From NCBI GenBank assembly GCA_940337035.1, contig CALNHX010007493.1, forward strand, positions 1 to 64,000: DNA of 64,000 nt, read 5' to 3'. Position 1 is the first letter of the stretch. Every line of letters begins with the position of its first letter. Source of the stretch: Agriotes lineatus. Lineage: Eukaryota > Arthropoda > Insecta > Coleoptera > Elateridae. Under the pieces are notes generated by a model. The model searched no databases, was not told the origin of the DNA, and was given only the letters and a program-made list of their open reading frames with translations. A program made the position numbers and the translations under genes. Positions 1 through 12,296 of the stretch are shown piece by piece.

Positions 1-204
1 GTAGCCCTTTTACATGACCAGAATATTCCTCGACTTTTATGGAAATTAGTAAGAATTACTCAAGTTTATCAAGGACGAGATGGAAAAGTAAGGGCCTGCG
101 AGGTTGTTACAAGCAACAAGACTAGTCTACGACGACCGATTCAGCTATTATTTCCATTGGAAGTTAGTGCGGCCCGGGAGGATGTAGAAAATCCAGCAGC
201 ATAA
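1..204 (+). pseudogene. 3' end of BEL/Pao-type retrotransposon pol (DUF5641-like), partial
   Basis: One open frame enters from the left window edge and stops with TAA at 202-204, giving 67 residues. It contains the order W-K-L, R-I-T-x-V, G-R-D-G-K-V-R and then R-R-P-I-Q-L-L-F-P-L-E. This is the layout of the small DUF5641 domain at the C-terminus of BEL/Pao polyproteins, just after the integrase. The rest of pol lies outside the window, so integrity cannot be judged. No LTR start or polypurine tract is convincing in the bases after the stop. Family assignment rests on this short domain only. DUF5641 is also found in domesticated fragments, but a retrotransposon remnant fits the surroundings better. 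Confidence 0.6.
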
Positions 205-324
205 GCTGAAACGCATTTATTTTGATTTGTAGTTGCCATGTTTCAAATTAAATAGTAACAGTTTGTACGTAAATGAAAATAAATAACGAGCTTAACGTTT
301 CCTTTCAAAGTTATTTCATATTTT

Positions 325-1146
325 GTTAACGAAAAACCGATGCATTTTTCGGGAAAAACTTATAGAACATTTTTTGTAGTGATTGAAAATACCTTTAAAA
401 TGAGCACTGTTAAAACTCGATTGAATTATAACTAAGTGAGTTACGATGCAAAAACGGTATGTCACTCGAATTTTTGAAAAAAAATGAGAGCTAAAACCCC
501 AGCCATTCCACCAAAATTGATATTGACCATTATCCGTTTACAAATTACTTTATTTTAGTATTACTCATGTAATCCAAAAGTTCTTCGTCATGCTCAGACT
601 TTGCATATTCAAAAAGTAAAGGGTTGAAGGGCTCGGGAGGGGTGGTCCGCGCACTATAATGCAAACTTCTAACATTTATATCTCCGTTATTTTTTTCCTA
701 CAGAAATAAAAAAAACCTAAAATGTTCGTTAAGAAAAAATCCACATTTTTGTACTATATTATTTTTTACGTTTTTTTCTTTAGTTTTAGGTATTTTCAAA
801 ATAAGCTATTTTTTTAAGAAATTTGAAAAATACGTTTTCCATTTTCATCATATTTTTTTCGAAAAATACGCATTCTAATCCGCTCAAACTTTTGGATTAC
901 ATAAGTAATACTAAAATAAAGTAATTTGTAAAGGGATAATGGTCAATATCAATTCTAGTGGAATGGCTGGGGTTTTATCGCTCATTTTTTTTTTCAAAAA
1001 TTCGAGTGGCCCACCGTTTTTGCATCGTAACTCGCTTAGTTATAATGCAATCGACTTTTAACAGTGCTATTTTTAAAGGTCTTTTCAATTACTACAAAAA
1101 ATGTTCTATACGTTTTTCCCGAAAAATGCATCGGTTTTTCGTTAAT
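325..1146. repeat. Foldback element with long inverted arms
   Basis: The left arm (about 325-582) and right arm (about 887-1146) are imperfect reverse complements over about 255 bp. Outer ends read GTTAACGAAAAACCGATGC and GCATCGGTTTTTCGTTAA. The unpaired centre (583-886) is AT-rich and non-coding. No clear target duplication is visible. It starts about 120 bp after the BEL/Pao stop, so it may have inserted in that element's 3' region. Confidence 0.7.
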
Positions 1147-3332
1147 TAACGTTGATTACTTCGAACCAAGTTGTTGCAAAAAAAATCTTCTTCAACGAGC
1201 CATAACTTCTTTTACTTTGGACCTAGAGCATTCATAAAAAAACCAATCTCTTTCCTGTTTTCTAAGCTTAATTTTTGGTTATTACAACTTATTTGATAGA
1301 ACACGAAGTTTTCGACTTATTCGCGAAAAACCGTCCAAAAACATACATTTTTATCACGAAAAATTTAAGTCTTTAATCGCGAATAGCTCGAAAAATATCG
1401 ATCTATCGAAAAAACTATATAGATCATTTTTTACTTATAATTTTACCCTCTATCCATTTCCGGGGTTATTTTGAGTGAACATATTTCCACCCCCGAGAAG
1501 AGGTGGCATCCACTCTCAGGGTAAAAGCGCACCTCGGCGCTATGTCACTTTTGCTCCTTGAGCCATCCCCTAACCACTCACCAAATTTCACGTCAATCAG
1601 TCAAGGTTCAAAGAATTCGGAGCGGAAAACCTTCAACGACTGGACTACAGGGACTCTAGATAGAACCTAATAGCACAAGTTCAGGCAGAGTTATTGATAT
1701 GAATCTTGTAAAAAGTAACAGTTTATTAAAATGGTTGCGGATGTACAGGATCGCAATTTATTTGATAAAACACCATGCAAATCCATGGTACATTGTTTTA
1801 TACTGCCTTGCTTTAATAAAGCATCTGCACATTAAGAAGTTTTAAAACAGAATTATTCTGTAAAATGTCTTGAAGAACTCCAAAAATGAGTGCTAATTGT
1901 TTTGTAATCTATAATTTGCATACCAGACCGAATGAGTAATAAGTACGTAATTAGCCTGAAAAAAAAATTTTCTTTCTTCACTAATGACACGCCTACCTGC
2001 TTTTAACAAGTTGCGACAAGGTTTACAAGATACCAATTGTAAGAGTATATTGAAATAATATGACGGCAACTATACCAATACAACAGAGACTTCAATATAC
2101 CTACAAACTGTGATACGAGTGTCTGTCAATAATTTCAACGTCTCCCGCATTTAAAATCTAAAAGTTGTTTTTTTTTTACTTTTTCACTTGCTTGTATTGT
2201 TGCAAATGCTTTTATTGCTTTAACTATGTCTATATTTTGCTGGCTCTTCTCTATAGCTGGAAGGGATAGGTCATGTAGTAATATATCTTGAGGGGTGCGG
2301 CTCCTGATGAGAACTTCTTTTGTAATTTTCAATTTTTAAAATTATCTTTCTTCACTTGCAGTGCTCACCGGTAATATAAGTTACAGTTTTAAAGTCACAA
2401 TTACAGTTGGGAGACTATTAGCTTCGAAAAAAATAAATATTCAAGGAAATGAAAAATATTTATCCCCGATAGGTCGTCACACATAAGGCTATTGTTCGTA
2501 AATGTGACAAGCTCTAAGCCGAAAGCCTCATTTAAATATTTTTCGTAAAACGTTTACCATTCTATGCATATTTAAATTTTAAAACACAGCAGAAATAATT
2601 TTTTTCATTTACTTGCAGTAGCGATTTGAAACGTTGGTATAGCTGTGACGTTACAATGTCTACCACACTTTAGAAATCATTGATCTTAAAGAGTCAATAT
2701 AATTTCTATTAAGTATCTTCTTAATTAGAAATGAAAGTGCATTCCTTGCTATTGTGAATTACAACCATTCTAAATAAGAATATCCTCTTCCCTAATAAGT
2801 GCACATCTGATGACTTAACGGAAACAAAATGCATTAGACCCTAATGATAGCTTAAGGGTTTAAGCACTTCTCTTCTAATCTTGTCTATAATATACAATAG
2901 CAACCAAACCTAGGAATTCCCATTCTATTATCTCAAAGTCATAGAAAGAATTTTAATTACTATTGCTCAGTATTCCTTTGTAATAACTATCTGTTTACTT
3001 TACAAATTGGTGTTTGTAGGAGGGCCATATTAAGATTTTAATGTTTTAAATCCATCTGAATACAAAATATCTATTTATAGATACTAATAACTATTGCAAG
3101 GTAAGCAAAAGTTGTATCAAGCGATCAAGTAAATTTCAACTCTAGTTCTCTATGAACATTTTCGTCAGGTCTTCGATCAATTCAAACAGCCAAGTGAAGG
3201 TATCGCATTTATGAACTGTCAATGTTTTGGGTTAACCACAGATATATTCTCAATCTGAAACGCCTGCTGTAATCTGAAATGTATTTGATCATTTGATAAT
3301 AAGTAGTACAAATAAGATGTTCATTTTTCTAT
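1147..3332. other. AT-rich intergenic or intronic sequence, no gene recognised
   Basis: Bases 1180-1640 have a GC-richer patch near 1480-1620 that looks like repeat-derived non-coding DNA, but I cannot name the family. A 65-codon minus-strand frame at 2135-2332 has a lysine-rich end and no recognisable domain. The remainder shows nothing to annotate. Confidence 0.4.
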
Positions 3333-3863
3333 CCTCGCCTAAAAAACAAAGGAAGTATTGCAATCGCTAAAAAACCGCCCTCCGAGATTTCTTCAGAACT
3401 TCACGTTTCGGTGTCCCTAGATGACGAAAAACAGGTTTTCTCAATTTCGTCTGTCTATCGGTGAGCACATTAAAAAATTAAATTCTGCCTGTTTTTACTC
3501 AAGAACTGTTAGTTAAACAAAAGTAATATTTTGCACATAGCTCAGGTTACCTTTCACAAAAAAGAGCATATTTTGGACCCAACATATACAGGGCAAATGC
3601 CATAAAAATAAAATCGTTTTTTAGTATTTTCAAAATTTTTTGTTTTAAAACTTTCACTTGCGAAAGAAATTCTGAGTAAAGCCCTTTATTGATTTCTTAC
3701 TTTAAGAGTACTGAAAGGAAGGTAGTTATATTGGTCCGTTAATTAATATAAATTAAATGTTAAAACAAAGAAGTCAAAAGGCACACGGAAACTGGAAGAT
3801 TTGAAGAAATCTCGGAAGGTGATTTTTCGCGATTACAATACTTCCTTCGTTTTTTAGACGAGG
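3333..3863. mobile_element. TIR element (MITE) with CCTCG ends, family M
   Basis: Termini are inverted repeats of about 60 bp: CCTCGCCTAAAAAACAAAGG on the left pairs with CCTCGTCTAAAAAACGAAGG read from the right end. The interior is non-coding. The internal stretch around 3530-3560 (GCTATGTGCAAAATATTA on the minus strand) recurs near 24040 and 25260, marking a second family member. No target duplication is evident. Confidence 0.65.
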
Positions 3864-4800
3864 GAAGTAAATGTGGAACATTGTGTTATGTTAAAATCGC
3901 AGCAATAACTACTTGGCATCTAACCAATTTTTGCTTCTTCATACTATAATATACTAGTTAGTATAAGCAAGTGTAGAAAAAGCTATATTTTCATGAAAAA
4001 GTCAAAATTTATATTTTGAAAAAGAATGTAAGTCTAGATTTTGACAAATTATGTTTTGGAGGTCAAGTAGTCAAAAAATTTGTTTTTGAAACACATCTGT
4101 CTATGTGATTGCATGGGTAGTAGATAAATACAGCCAGGTCATAAATTAATATCAACGTATCTAAAGTAATAACCTAATAACGAAAATGTTTCCAACTGTT
4201 AAATCTAAAGAAATATGGAAATAATGTGACTAAGTAATGGAAGTTAGACATGGTTGTTTAGGGGCATAATGATTTCCAGAGAGCGACTAATTATGAACGT
4301 ATTATTTGTTTTGGGAAAGTCATACTTTGATAATTGCACATACTAGAGTTTTAAAATAAACTCTAAAGCTGTGTTGTTGCAAAAGTATTTTAGTTATCGA
4401 CAAGAATCTGTCGGTAGGTACCACACAAAAAAGTTTGCAAATTAAAAAATTCTTAAAATATCAAAAACCTTCCATTGATTCATTCTTTTATTCAGTTTGC
4501 AAAACTGGTTAAAAAATAAACAACTCGAGAAAATGTATAATAAAAAACGATTTCATAGGAAAAACTATCATTATTGTTTTTTTACATAGTGATCTTGCAA
4601 GTCGTCTTTTTTAAAATAAAATTAGTAAAAAACTAACCCTTTTTAACTATTTTATTGAAATCGCAAATTATCAATTTCACACTTGTAAATTCTGAAGTCT
4701 TTTTTGATCAAATTTCGAGTACCAGGTATGACTATGCAAAAAATAACCTTCAAACTCATTAAAAAAAGTGTCGTTTCGATACGAGTGCTACACGTAATTT
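3864..4800. other. AT-rich sequence, nothing recognised
   Basis: No coding potential, RNA gene or clear repeat boundary was found in this stretch. Confidence 0.4.
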
Positions 4801-4804
4801 TCTA

Positions 4805-5005
4805 CTTCCTTTTACTATAAAGGAAGTATTGGATTCATCCCAAAAATTCGAAATTGAGTTTTCAACAGATCTTCACGTTTTAGAGTCCCCTGAACCCAAC
4901 AAAACATGTTTTTGTTCATTGGTCTGTCAGTCTGTGTGTGTGCCTGTGAACAGAATATCTCAAAAACGAAATGAGGTATGGCGTTGACACTTCATATTTG
5001 CAGTG
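4805..5005 (+). repeat. Dispersed repeat fragment shared with 43265-43440
   Basis: The segment beginning with ATAAAGGAAGTATTGGATT and running through the ATCTCAAAAACGAAATG region matches, in reverse orientation, the sequence at 43265-43440. Shared words include CAACAGATCTTC, AAAACATGTTTTTG and the GTCTGT-rich stretch. The GGAAGTATT end resembles the M-family terminus at 3333, so it may be a related transposon end. It is non-coding. Confidence 0.5.
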
Positions 5006-5123
5006 ATAAGCTCTAATAATAATGATTTTAAAAATTTAAATTAAAAAATATATACAGAATAGAGCTACCAAGCAAATTTTTATTATATGGGTTCGTATTT
5101 AAATTGATCTCAGGGTTAACTAA

Positions 5124-5254
5124 TAGTATATTATACATCAAGGTAGCGAAGCGCAGTATTATAACCTGAGCGCATATTAGATACTGAGCGCGCAGCGCGA
5201 AGTATCTAAAGCGCGAAGGTTATAAGACGATTCGCTACCGTGGTGTATATACTA
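5124..5254. repeat. Palindromic foldback with CpG-rich centre
   Basis: Outer arms TAGTATATTATACATCAAGGT and the reverse complement of TACCGTGGTGTATATACTA pair. Inner arms (TATAACCT/AGGTTATA and AGATACT/AGTATCT) pair in register, so the unit can fold nearly end to end. The centre is rich in GCGC and GCGAAG words, in contrast to the AT-rich flanks. Confidence 0.55.
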
Positions 5255-6177
5255 TTTTTTGCACTACCAAACGGCTTAATACCTAAATTCCCAACAAATT
5301 TCGAAAATATTTTAACTGTCAACCTGACAATACAGCTCTTTAAAACGTCAAAATTAAAATAGTCATATTTGGTAACTTAGCAATTTATTAGTTACCACGG
5401 TGAAACTTGTTTATTTTACTTTCTCTCCCTTGGTGGAGAAAATCAAATTCACGACCTAAAAATAGGCCAATAACGGTGCGTTCTGAGACTAGTAGTGCAA
5501 AAAAGTGAGTTGTACAGTGACTTAAAATAAATGGTTGTATGCCCCTAATGTAATTTTATTTATCTGCAATTTGATTTATTTACGCTAACTCAAAGCAAGG
5601 ATGAGCTCTTAAATCATCAGGGATGGGATCGCCGTTAGTTGTTAGTGAAATTTTTTACGTGCGCCACTGGGCGTAGTTCAAATGCCAGACAAAATACATA
5701 AAAACTCGACCTAATCTGTCAAGATTAAATATCTCGGAAAGTTATTAAATGCAGTTCGTTCAGTGTTTCCAAATTTGAATTACAGCAATTCCATGAGCGG
5801 ATTAGCCAGGTAATTTTGAATTTTAGCGCTCAAAGGTAGCGTCAGTAGCTATGTTTTATTTTAGATCCTGTTCGGAAATGATCCGCGCTCGATTGTTTCT
5901 TCCGCTTCGTGGCGAATGAATAACCTAACCTCAATCTGATTTTGGTAATTTCACGATGTCAATAAAATAGTTAAGAAAAGTGCCATCTTCTTTACGATTT
6001 TCCATAAAAAGACATTCAGAATCACCGTGGTAAAAAATTAACTATTGTAAACACATTTTATAGAGACATTGGCTTAAGGTATACTTCTGAACTTTATGAA
6101 TGAATGAAAACAAACTAAGATCATACAGGCAGAAATACACGTTTTAAAAAGGAAGTGCCGAATTCACACGAAGCTAT
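5255..6177. other. Non-coding stretch with weak dispersed repeat at 5560-5840
   Basis: GCACTAC at 5262 and its complement near 5490 hint at another short TIR unit. The words ATGAGCGGATTAGCCAGGTAA and GAATTTTAGCGCTC near 5790-5830 have a similar counterpart at 45450-45490. No gene was found. Confidence 0.3.
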
Positions 6178-6360
6178 TTGGGGGTTATGGACCAACTAGT
6201 TGGGCGTTGTGTCCCTAGAAAACCTTTGGGTGTTATGGTCGCATTGGGCGAAGTGGGCCTGCTAAATATTTGGGGTTGTGGGCGCACTTTGGGCGTTATG
6301 GACTTTGGGGGTTATGGACTTTGGGCGAAGTGTCCAGGCCCCTCTGGGCGTATAACTGAA
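6178..6360 (+). repeat. Degenerate G-rich minisatellite
   Basis: About eight degenerate copies of TTGGGCGTTATGGACT occur in one orientation with variable spacers (units of roughly 16-26 bp), ending near CTCTGGGCGTATAAC. It produces a 90-codon open frame that is an artefact of the repeat. Confidence 0.7.
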
Positions 6361-7774
6361 CTGCTTTTCCAGAGTTCTTTTGAGATTCCCCATAAACTAA
6401 TAACATGTCGACTTTTACGTTGTGCGGGAACATTTTTCACAGTCAAATGACAACAAAACAATATTTGTCAACCATTAGTTTAATTATTGACAGATGCGAC
6501 TTTGCTATTTGTTTCCAAAGGCTGCTTGTTTAAATCGTGACGATTGCGAATTTGTAATAATACTTTTTTTTACAAATTTGTTTACAATATTTTAACGGAA
6601 GAAGATAGAAAAATTTTTTCTTCACTAAATGTGTTCAGAAAAATTAGCTATTTTTAAATATGCCACAATATAGGTATGTTTCCGGGAAATACAAATTCGA
6701 TTACATTACGTCATTACTTTAGTTTCTAATATTGGAAAAATATGTAATTATGGCTTAAAATGGACCTTACTCAATCCCATTTAAGAACTCCTTTTCAGAT
6801 TTTTTCTATCGTTTTTCTTTTTCTTATAATAGAGCTGTCACATCTAGTTTCACTCACCCTGTACACAGTATTAAGGATTTATTGATTTTTAAGTTTTTCT
6901 AATTCCTGTAACGGGTTAACAAAACTGATCTAATTTGTTGCTATCGTATTTTTTCGTTAACCAAATTGCTCTCCAATTTTAATAATAATCAGGTTTACCT
7001 ATAATATTAGGATCTATCTTATTGCTTCCGTCTATAAAATTTACTTCTGCTCTCCGCTAAAAGCATTAGAACGGGTTCGCTTAGTATTTGTCCATTTCCA
7101 TTGAAAAATAGGCTCGCCATGTCCTATAGAGGGAACAATGCGAACCTACCTTTTTCCTGTTGCGGATTGCCGCGTTATCTTCCTATGACTTTCGCAATTG
7201 CGATTCATTTGTGTGAAAAACGTTTGTGTTTATGCACGCACATGAGCGTTCGTTTAGATATAAACTTGCGAAACGCCCCGTTTCACTGTGTCAGCTGGCC
7301 AAACAATGAGTCCCACAATTAATTCTGGGTATATGTAAGTACTTGTGTCCCAGTTATTTACTGCGACATACGCAATTTCGACTGCTGCATTTTTTACTCC
7401 CAGTCCTCTAATTGGGCGACGGTTTCTCTAACACGTTAATCTTCTGCTGAATTATTATAACATGCTCAAAAAATGGATTCGTTGTGGCAAACTTAGTGCC
7501 TCAGTTAATGACGTATTATTTGCACACAGTACAAATATTTTTAAATGTTATGCAATACTAGTGCGGTTTCATCCATGGCCAACTTGATAAATAAACCTAG
7601 ATAAGTAGCGAAAAATAGTTCAAACGTGTAGTTCAGAAATTTAAGTTTTTAAAAGCGTAAAGTGCTTATATTAAATTTTGCAACGGTCTTTGTATATACA
7701 GGATGTTTTAAATACACACTGTAAATTTAACATGGACCTAGATGGGGGGGTCCGTGCAGTGACGACTTTTGGAG
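6361..7774. other. Non-coding sequence, nothing recognised
   Basis: The short frame at 7101-7322 has no recognisable domain. An ACAGGATGTTTTAAATA word at 7698 may be a decayed transposon end. Confidence 0.3.
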
Positions 7775-8645
7775 AATTTTGATGATAAGCCAACCGAAGG
7801 TAAAAATGCAATTTCCATCTCCTTATAAACAAAAACAGATTCCGACATCCCGAGCTTGAAATATTTCGCATATGTACTGCCAACAGTTAGCATTTACCAA
7901 ACTTTACAGGCTAACAAAAGACGATGACCTAAATCAAATATCTCTCCTTCATTTTTCGTTTAAATGTATAACTCGGTAAAACATGTATCACCACTGTTTG
8001 AGATACATAGATGCCTTCGTGATTGACGTATATTATTTGAAGGTGCGCGACAATTTACCAGTAAATAATGAGTGTAATAAAATGGTAACTGTAATTATTT
8101 TGCAAAATCCCCAACGTGCAACTTCTCTTTTGTCGGAATTGTACATACCGCCTTTCGAATATGCTCCTCGAACGCGGCTTGGCATTTCTTCATCTGAACG
8201 CGATGAAATCACCCATCATACGTGCCAAAATTGTGTAAGGATTATATCAGTAACTCGAGACCAGGGCCATCAGCTGCGACGAGACTGCTCGAGTGCCTAC
8301 GCGGAGGTGGCTCCCGCTGAATATTAAAGTATGCTATCTTTGGACCTACTTCTTCGCCGCTCTACCCCCGCTGCGGTTTATAAACTGTCGAAAAGCTTGG
8401 GGCTTCTTCGATTTGACTTCCATGCATCCGTGAAAGCAAGCAGCGCGTATTGTATCGTACAGTTTATATTCATGAAATAAAAATTACTCGTGCTTTGTTT
8501 AAGCTTTAAAATGAGAAGAATGGTGAAAAATAAGTGGGGTGTTTCTTTCTGAATAAAAAAATCTTGAATGACTGGTATGTTACGGTGGAGGTAGAGCCAT
8601 GGTTTCTTGTCTCCTTATAGCGAGCCGCCACTGGCTCGTGCACTT
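7775..8645 (+). repeat. Dispersed repeat X, copy 1
   Basis: This segment aligns along most of its length with 22351-23010 in the same orientation and with 21330-22350 in reverse. Shared landmarks are ACAGATTCCGA, ATTTCGCATATG, CTACTTCTT-CGCCGCTCTAC, AAACTGTCGAAAAGCT, ATGAAATAAAAATTACTCGTG and TATAGCGAGCC. No frame is conserved among copies, so it is most likely a non-autonomous element. The 114-codon frame at 7983-8327 lies inside it and is not supported as a gene. Confidence 0.6.
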
Positions 8646-9312
8646 TTCTCCATTGACTAATATAAGAAACGGCTGTCAGTAGATTTTCCGATTTCGCCAT
8701 TTGTAAATCGGGGTGGACCGTACGTTTACTGTATTTAATGGTGCAGATGAGCAAATTAACTACTGATAGTACTCTGCGAATGTGTACCGCTGGGCATACT
8801 TATGTATTCATTAGCGTAACCATTCCCCAGAAATGTAATATGTACGTGCCTATTTGTGGGTGAGTCTAACGCAATATGTACCTATTTCAAAATTCATGAA
8901 ATTATCTCTTAGGGGTACTTAATATTGAATTGGCAATGCTGTTGTACAGTGATCAAGAAACTGATATTTTGCAAATTCAAAATCAACTTTTGTATGCAAT
9001 TTCACTGAGATCTGGATAACGCCTGTTGACATCTGTCCTACGGCTTTTGCCTAGCCCTTACACTCTACTGTACTATTACCTTACAATGCCCTGCTAGCTT
9101 ATTCAGTCGGTGAGATATGAGACTTTATTAGTATCATCAGTTCGGTTAAGGGAAAGCTAATATTGTTTGAGGTCAGCTCGTTGTCACCGAGAATATTGTA
9201 CTTACACCTGCAACCACTACCAGTAATAAAAACCCAACAGTTTACATGAATACAGATAATCTATAAGAAAACACAGACACAAAAAATACATACGAACAAA
9301 TACATAAAACAG
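8646..9312. other. Non-coding sequence, nothing recognised
   Basis: No repeat boundary, RNA gene or coding frame is supported. Confidence 0.35.
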
Positions 9313-9546
9313 TTATTCATGTAAAGACGAAAGTCCACGACCGCCATGTATAAAATAATTCCGCGCATCCATAAATTTCACACGAAATTGTCGATTCTTT
9401 AGGATGCGTCGATGCTTGGAACCCTTGGACGCCAAGTCAGCAAATACGTGATGACTGTGTAATAGTTGTCGGTACTTTCCCGTTATCTGGGCCGCGTACA
9501 CATTGCTCACAGTTGCGCAATTGTTCAGTAAAACAATTACGAACAA
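9313..9546 (-). CDS. Unrecognised small ORF with hydrophobic N-terminus, doubtful
   Basis: An ATG-initiated 77-codon frame starts with a hydrophobic stretch (MFVIVLLNNCATVSNVYA) that could be a short secretion signal. A basic region with KHRR and LKNR follows, and the frame ends in GGRGLSSLHE. The upstream flank (9547-9990) is GC-richer than the surroundings, as a promoter might be. I do not recognise any family. No splice junction, conserved cysteine set or neighbouring exon supports it. It may be an exon fragment, a small secreted peptide or chance. Confidence 0.15.
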   Translation of the reverse strand: MFVIVLLNNCATVSNVYAAQITGKYRQLLHSHHVFADLASKGSKHRRILKNRQFRVKFMDARNYFIHGGRGLSSLHE

Positions 9547-10120
9547 TGTTATAATTGTTTTCTCGGTTTCAAGCAGGAACTAACCTTGTTTTTTTAATCC
9601 GTCCACCAGAGAGCCGGGAAAAGCGCTGGGTGCTTTTTTGTTGCCGAAATCGTAGCTGCTAGCGATGTTGAATTGGAACACCGTGGCCTCACTTATAATG
9701 TGCTACTTCACTTGGATAGCTTGCACCTCGGCTAAAGATGCACGTCTTCGGCGGTTTGCACGCGCAAACCTTTAAAAACACTTTCAAAAAGCCAATCCGC
9801 TCCCTTCACAGGCTTGAGAGCGAATGAATCTCTCGTGTTGTGGCGATTTTGGCTGTTCTTTGTTCCCGAGAGCATAACTCAGGCTCTGCACATTCCAGAA
9901 CGTTTTAACCAGCGCGCTCGCACTTGGAACCTTATAGTACGCGGCCGCCTACACAGAGTTTCTTACTTATATTATGCTGTCACTTGAATAAGACATAAGA
10001 ACACATACTGATGTTGAGCTTTATTACTAATCATGTAAATCATAAAAAGTTATGAAATATGGAAACACAGGTGGCACGAATTGGCCCGTTTCAATCTGTC
10101 GGATTTTCGCAAACTACTGC
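9547..10120. other. GC-richer non-repetitive stretch
   Basis: Bases 9590-9960 contain many CpG-containing words and no visible repeat structure. It could be a promoter or an unannotated exon region. Nothing specific can be named. Confidence 0.25.
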
Positions 10121-10460
10121 TAACTCAATATTTGAACGTAGGCTTTCACGCAACTCGACCGAGTTCTGTAGCATTCGGGAGGTTGTCAGTTCGATTCTTG
10201 CGGCCGTCTGCTCTGATTCAGGTTTTTAGATGGTTTTCCCGAGTCAACAGAGTACCTTCTCTGAAGTGAATTCCGGGGCAGTACTTCTTCGCCTTTCGTA
10301 GCCTTTCTTCCATTCTCCACCCCTTTTTTCTCTCACCCATCCATTCCCGTTCTTGGCTGAAGAGGGATGCAAGGTCCCTATTACAGCCCGCCGCCCACTT
10401 GGAGGAATTGAAATTACTAATTACCTTGAACCTATTCACCCTACGACCCTCGACCACTGA
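10120..10460 (+). mobile_element. Probable tRNA-derived SINE
   Basis: A B-box-like GTTCGATTC lies at about 10190 in TGTCAGTTCGATTCTTGCGG, with a weak A-box-like TAGGCTTTCACG about 50 bp upstream. The following body (GGTTTTCCC, GAATTCCGGGGCAG, then pyrimidine-rich CTTTCTTCC) is like the bodies of several insect tRNA-SINEs. No tail or target duplication was located, so the limits are approximate. Confidence 0.4.
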
Positions 10461-11365
10461 ACGAGGAGCATCCAGGTGGTTACCTGTTTGTTCAAGAAAT
10501 TTTGCTTGAGGACAAACACGGCACCAGCCGGAAACCCCTCATTTGGTTTTACTTCGAACGCATATTATTGCAGTGTAATTTCATAAGTGATACAAAATAA
10601 TTGACTAGGCACGACAGCGTTCACGAACAAGATCTACAATAATTTTATGTTTCCGTTACGTCTAATTAATTGCGGGTCAACGTGGTCGCCCATTCAGGCT
10701 GTAGCTACCTATTGAAAGCACTAAAGCGGCCCTTTATGTGGCTTTCTAAAGTCCAGATCGCTCGTATCGCGGGATTATAGGGAACACCTGCTTCCTCCAC
10801 ATAAACGTCTCCGGTATTAATGCCTTGGCAAGTTTCTAAGAAATAAAAAAGTGAATAATTACAGGATTTATATTATCTTCTAAAGTGGGGTTTCAATTAG
10901 AAATATTTTCTCGCATAGCGGAAGAAGAAATATACGTGCACAAACGGAAGTGTGCGTTGGGGGCGTTTTTAATTTCTAAAACTGAAGAGTCGCAGAAAAG
11001 TCAGTTTTGGGTTAACTATTCTGGTTGGCTGTGACTGTAAACCTGACTTCGTATTTCGAGCCTATATAATCCGGCACTTGTGACAGTTTCTGCTAGATTT
11101 AATATGCATTGTTGCCAGACCCTATAAAACGTAACAAGTGTCATTTGCAATTTTTGCAATCCTTGTGAAATAGTATATTACGCAACTAGTTTAGAAAAGT
11201 GATGTTTTACTAAACAAGCATGACTGGTTTGAATACTCACTAACGCTCGTACCTAAACAAACGGTCATACGAGTTCAGTAAAACCACTTTTCTAACGCGT
11301 TGCGTATACGATTTTATCGCATTTGATAAGAAATGTGAAATTTTTATATAAAAGTGACATTAAAT
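10461..11365. repeat. Non-coding stretch with an inverted repeat at 11179-11308
   Basis: TACGCAACTAGTTTAGAAAAGTG at 11179 onward pairs with the reverse complement of CCACTTTTCTAACGCGTTGCGTA ending near 11305. This forms a foldback with a loop of about 60 bp. It lies just upstream of the hAT insertion, which landed in this host repeat. The rest of the interval (10461-11170) holds nothing recognisable. Confidence 0.4.
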
Positions 11366-11959
11366 TAGGGTTGCCAACATTGTGTCGAATCTGACCCGAA
11401 GAAAAGTAATGATGGGGGGGATATCAAATTAATAAGAAAGATCAAGGTGGAATAGCATTTTACAATTATAAATATATTATTTCAAATATTATTTTATATT
11501 TTTTAAATGGTAACATATAATTTTAGCCCTTTGTAAATCACAAGAATTTATTCATTCATTATCTTTAGCCTCTTCTACCTTTCAGTTCCAACAACCATTG
11601 TAGAGCAAAACTTTCTTTGGAAAGTTTAAATTGCTAGAAGGCATATTATGAATAGTTAATATCTATTGTTTAACAATCATAACATAAAATAAAACCTTAA
11701 AAATTATCAGTCTTTGTAAATGTTGCAGATAAGTGTCTGAAAGTTATTTAGAAAACAATTTAATACATTTTTTATATTTCATAACATAAAATAGAAAATA
11801 TTCTGCCTTAGAAGATAATCAGACAATAAGAAATTATATTTTTACGAAAAAAAGTAAAAATGAGCATGAACCCGAAGAATATTACTGAAAACCCGAAGCC
11901 CGAAGAATGACCACCAAACCCGAAATCTTTGGGTCAAAATGATAGTGTTGGCAACCCTA
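11366..11959. mobile_element. Non-autonomous hAT element (TAGGGTTGCC family)
   Basis: Terminal inverted repeats are TAGGGTTGCCAACA at the left and TGTTGGCAACCCTA at the right. The 8-bp direct duplication CATTAAAT lies at 11358-11365 and 11960-11967. An 8-bp duplication with such ends is diagnostic of hAT insertion. The 594-bp interior is AT-rich with subterminal ACCCGAAG repeats and no transposase. The ends resemble the element at 24182 (TAGGGTTGTC). Confidence 0.85.
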
Positions 11960-12013
11960 CATTAAATGTCAAAACATAACCACACTGAGCAGAACTCGTT
12001 TTTATATACAGAC

Positions 12014-12260
12014 AGATCAATAAACAAACCAATTAGAGCAGGCTGTGATATGTGTTATACGTTTGGCAGTACTGAGTGTATTGTCAGTCTATGTCAAATT
12101 CGAGATTAGTAGGTTAGATTTTGTTTGTTGTTTGACATAGACTGACGTAAAAATTAACCTACAAATCTCGAATTTGACATAGACCTGACAATACATTTCA
12201 GTACTGCCAAACGTATAACACATATCACAGCCTGCCCTAATTGTTTTTTTTTATTGATCT
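12014..12260. repeat. Palindromic element P1
   Basis: The whole 247-bp unit is an imperfect palindrome. AGATCAATAAACAAACCAAT at the left end pairs with the sequence ending ATTGATCT at the right, and the inner arms carry GTCTATGTCAAATTCGAG. It shares the inner arm with P2 (12297) and a single-arm fragment near 53750. Confidence 0.7.
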
Positions 12261-12296
12261 ATTGTTACTAAAGCACAATAAGCAGTTCCAGTCGAT

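Noticed and set aside
6178..6450. 90-codon glycine-rich frame
   Set aside because: It follows the G-rich minisatellite and has no conserved start.
7983..8327. 114-codon frame as a gene
   Set aside because: It lies in repeat X, and the same stretch is not open in the other two copies.
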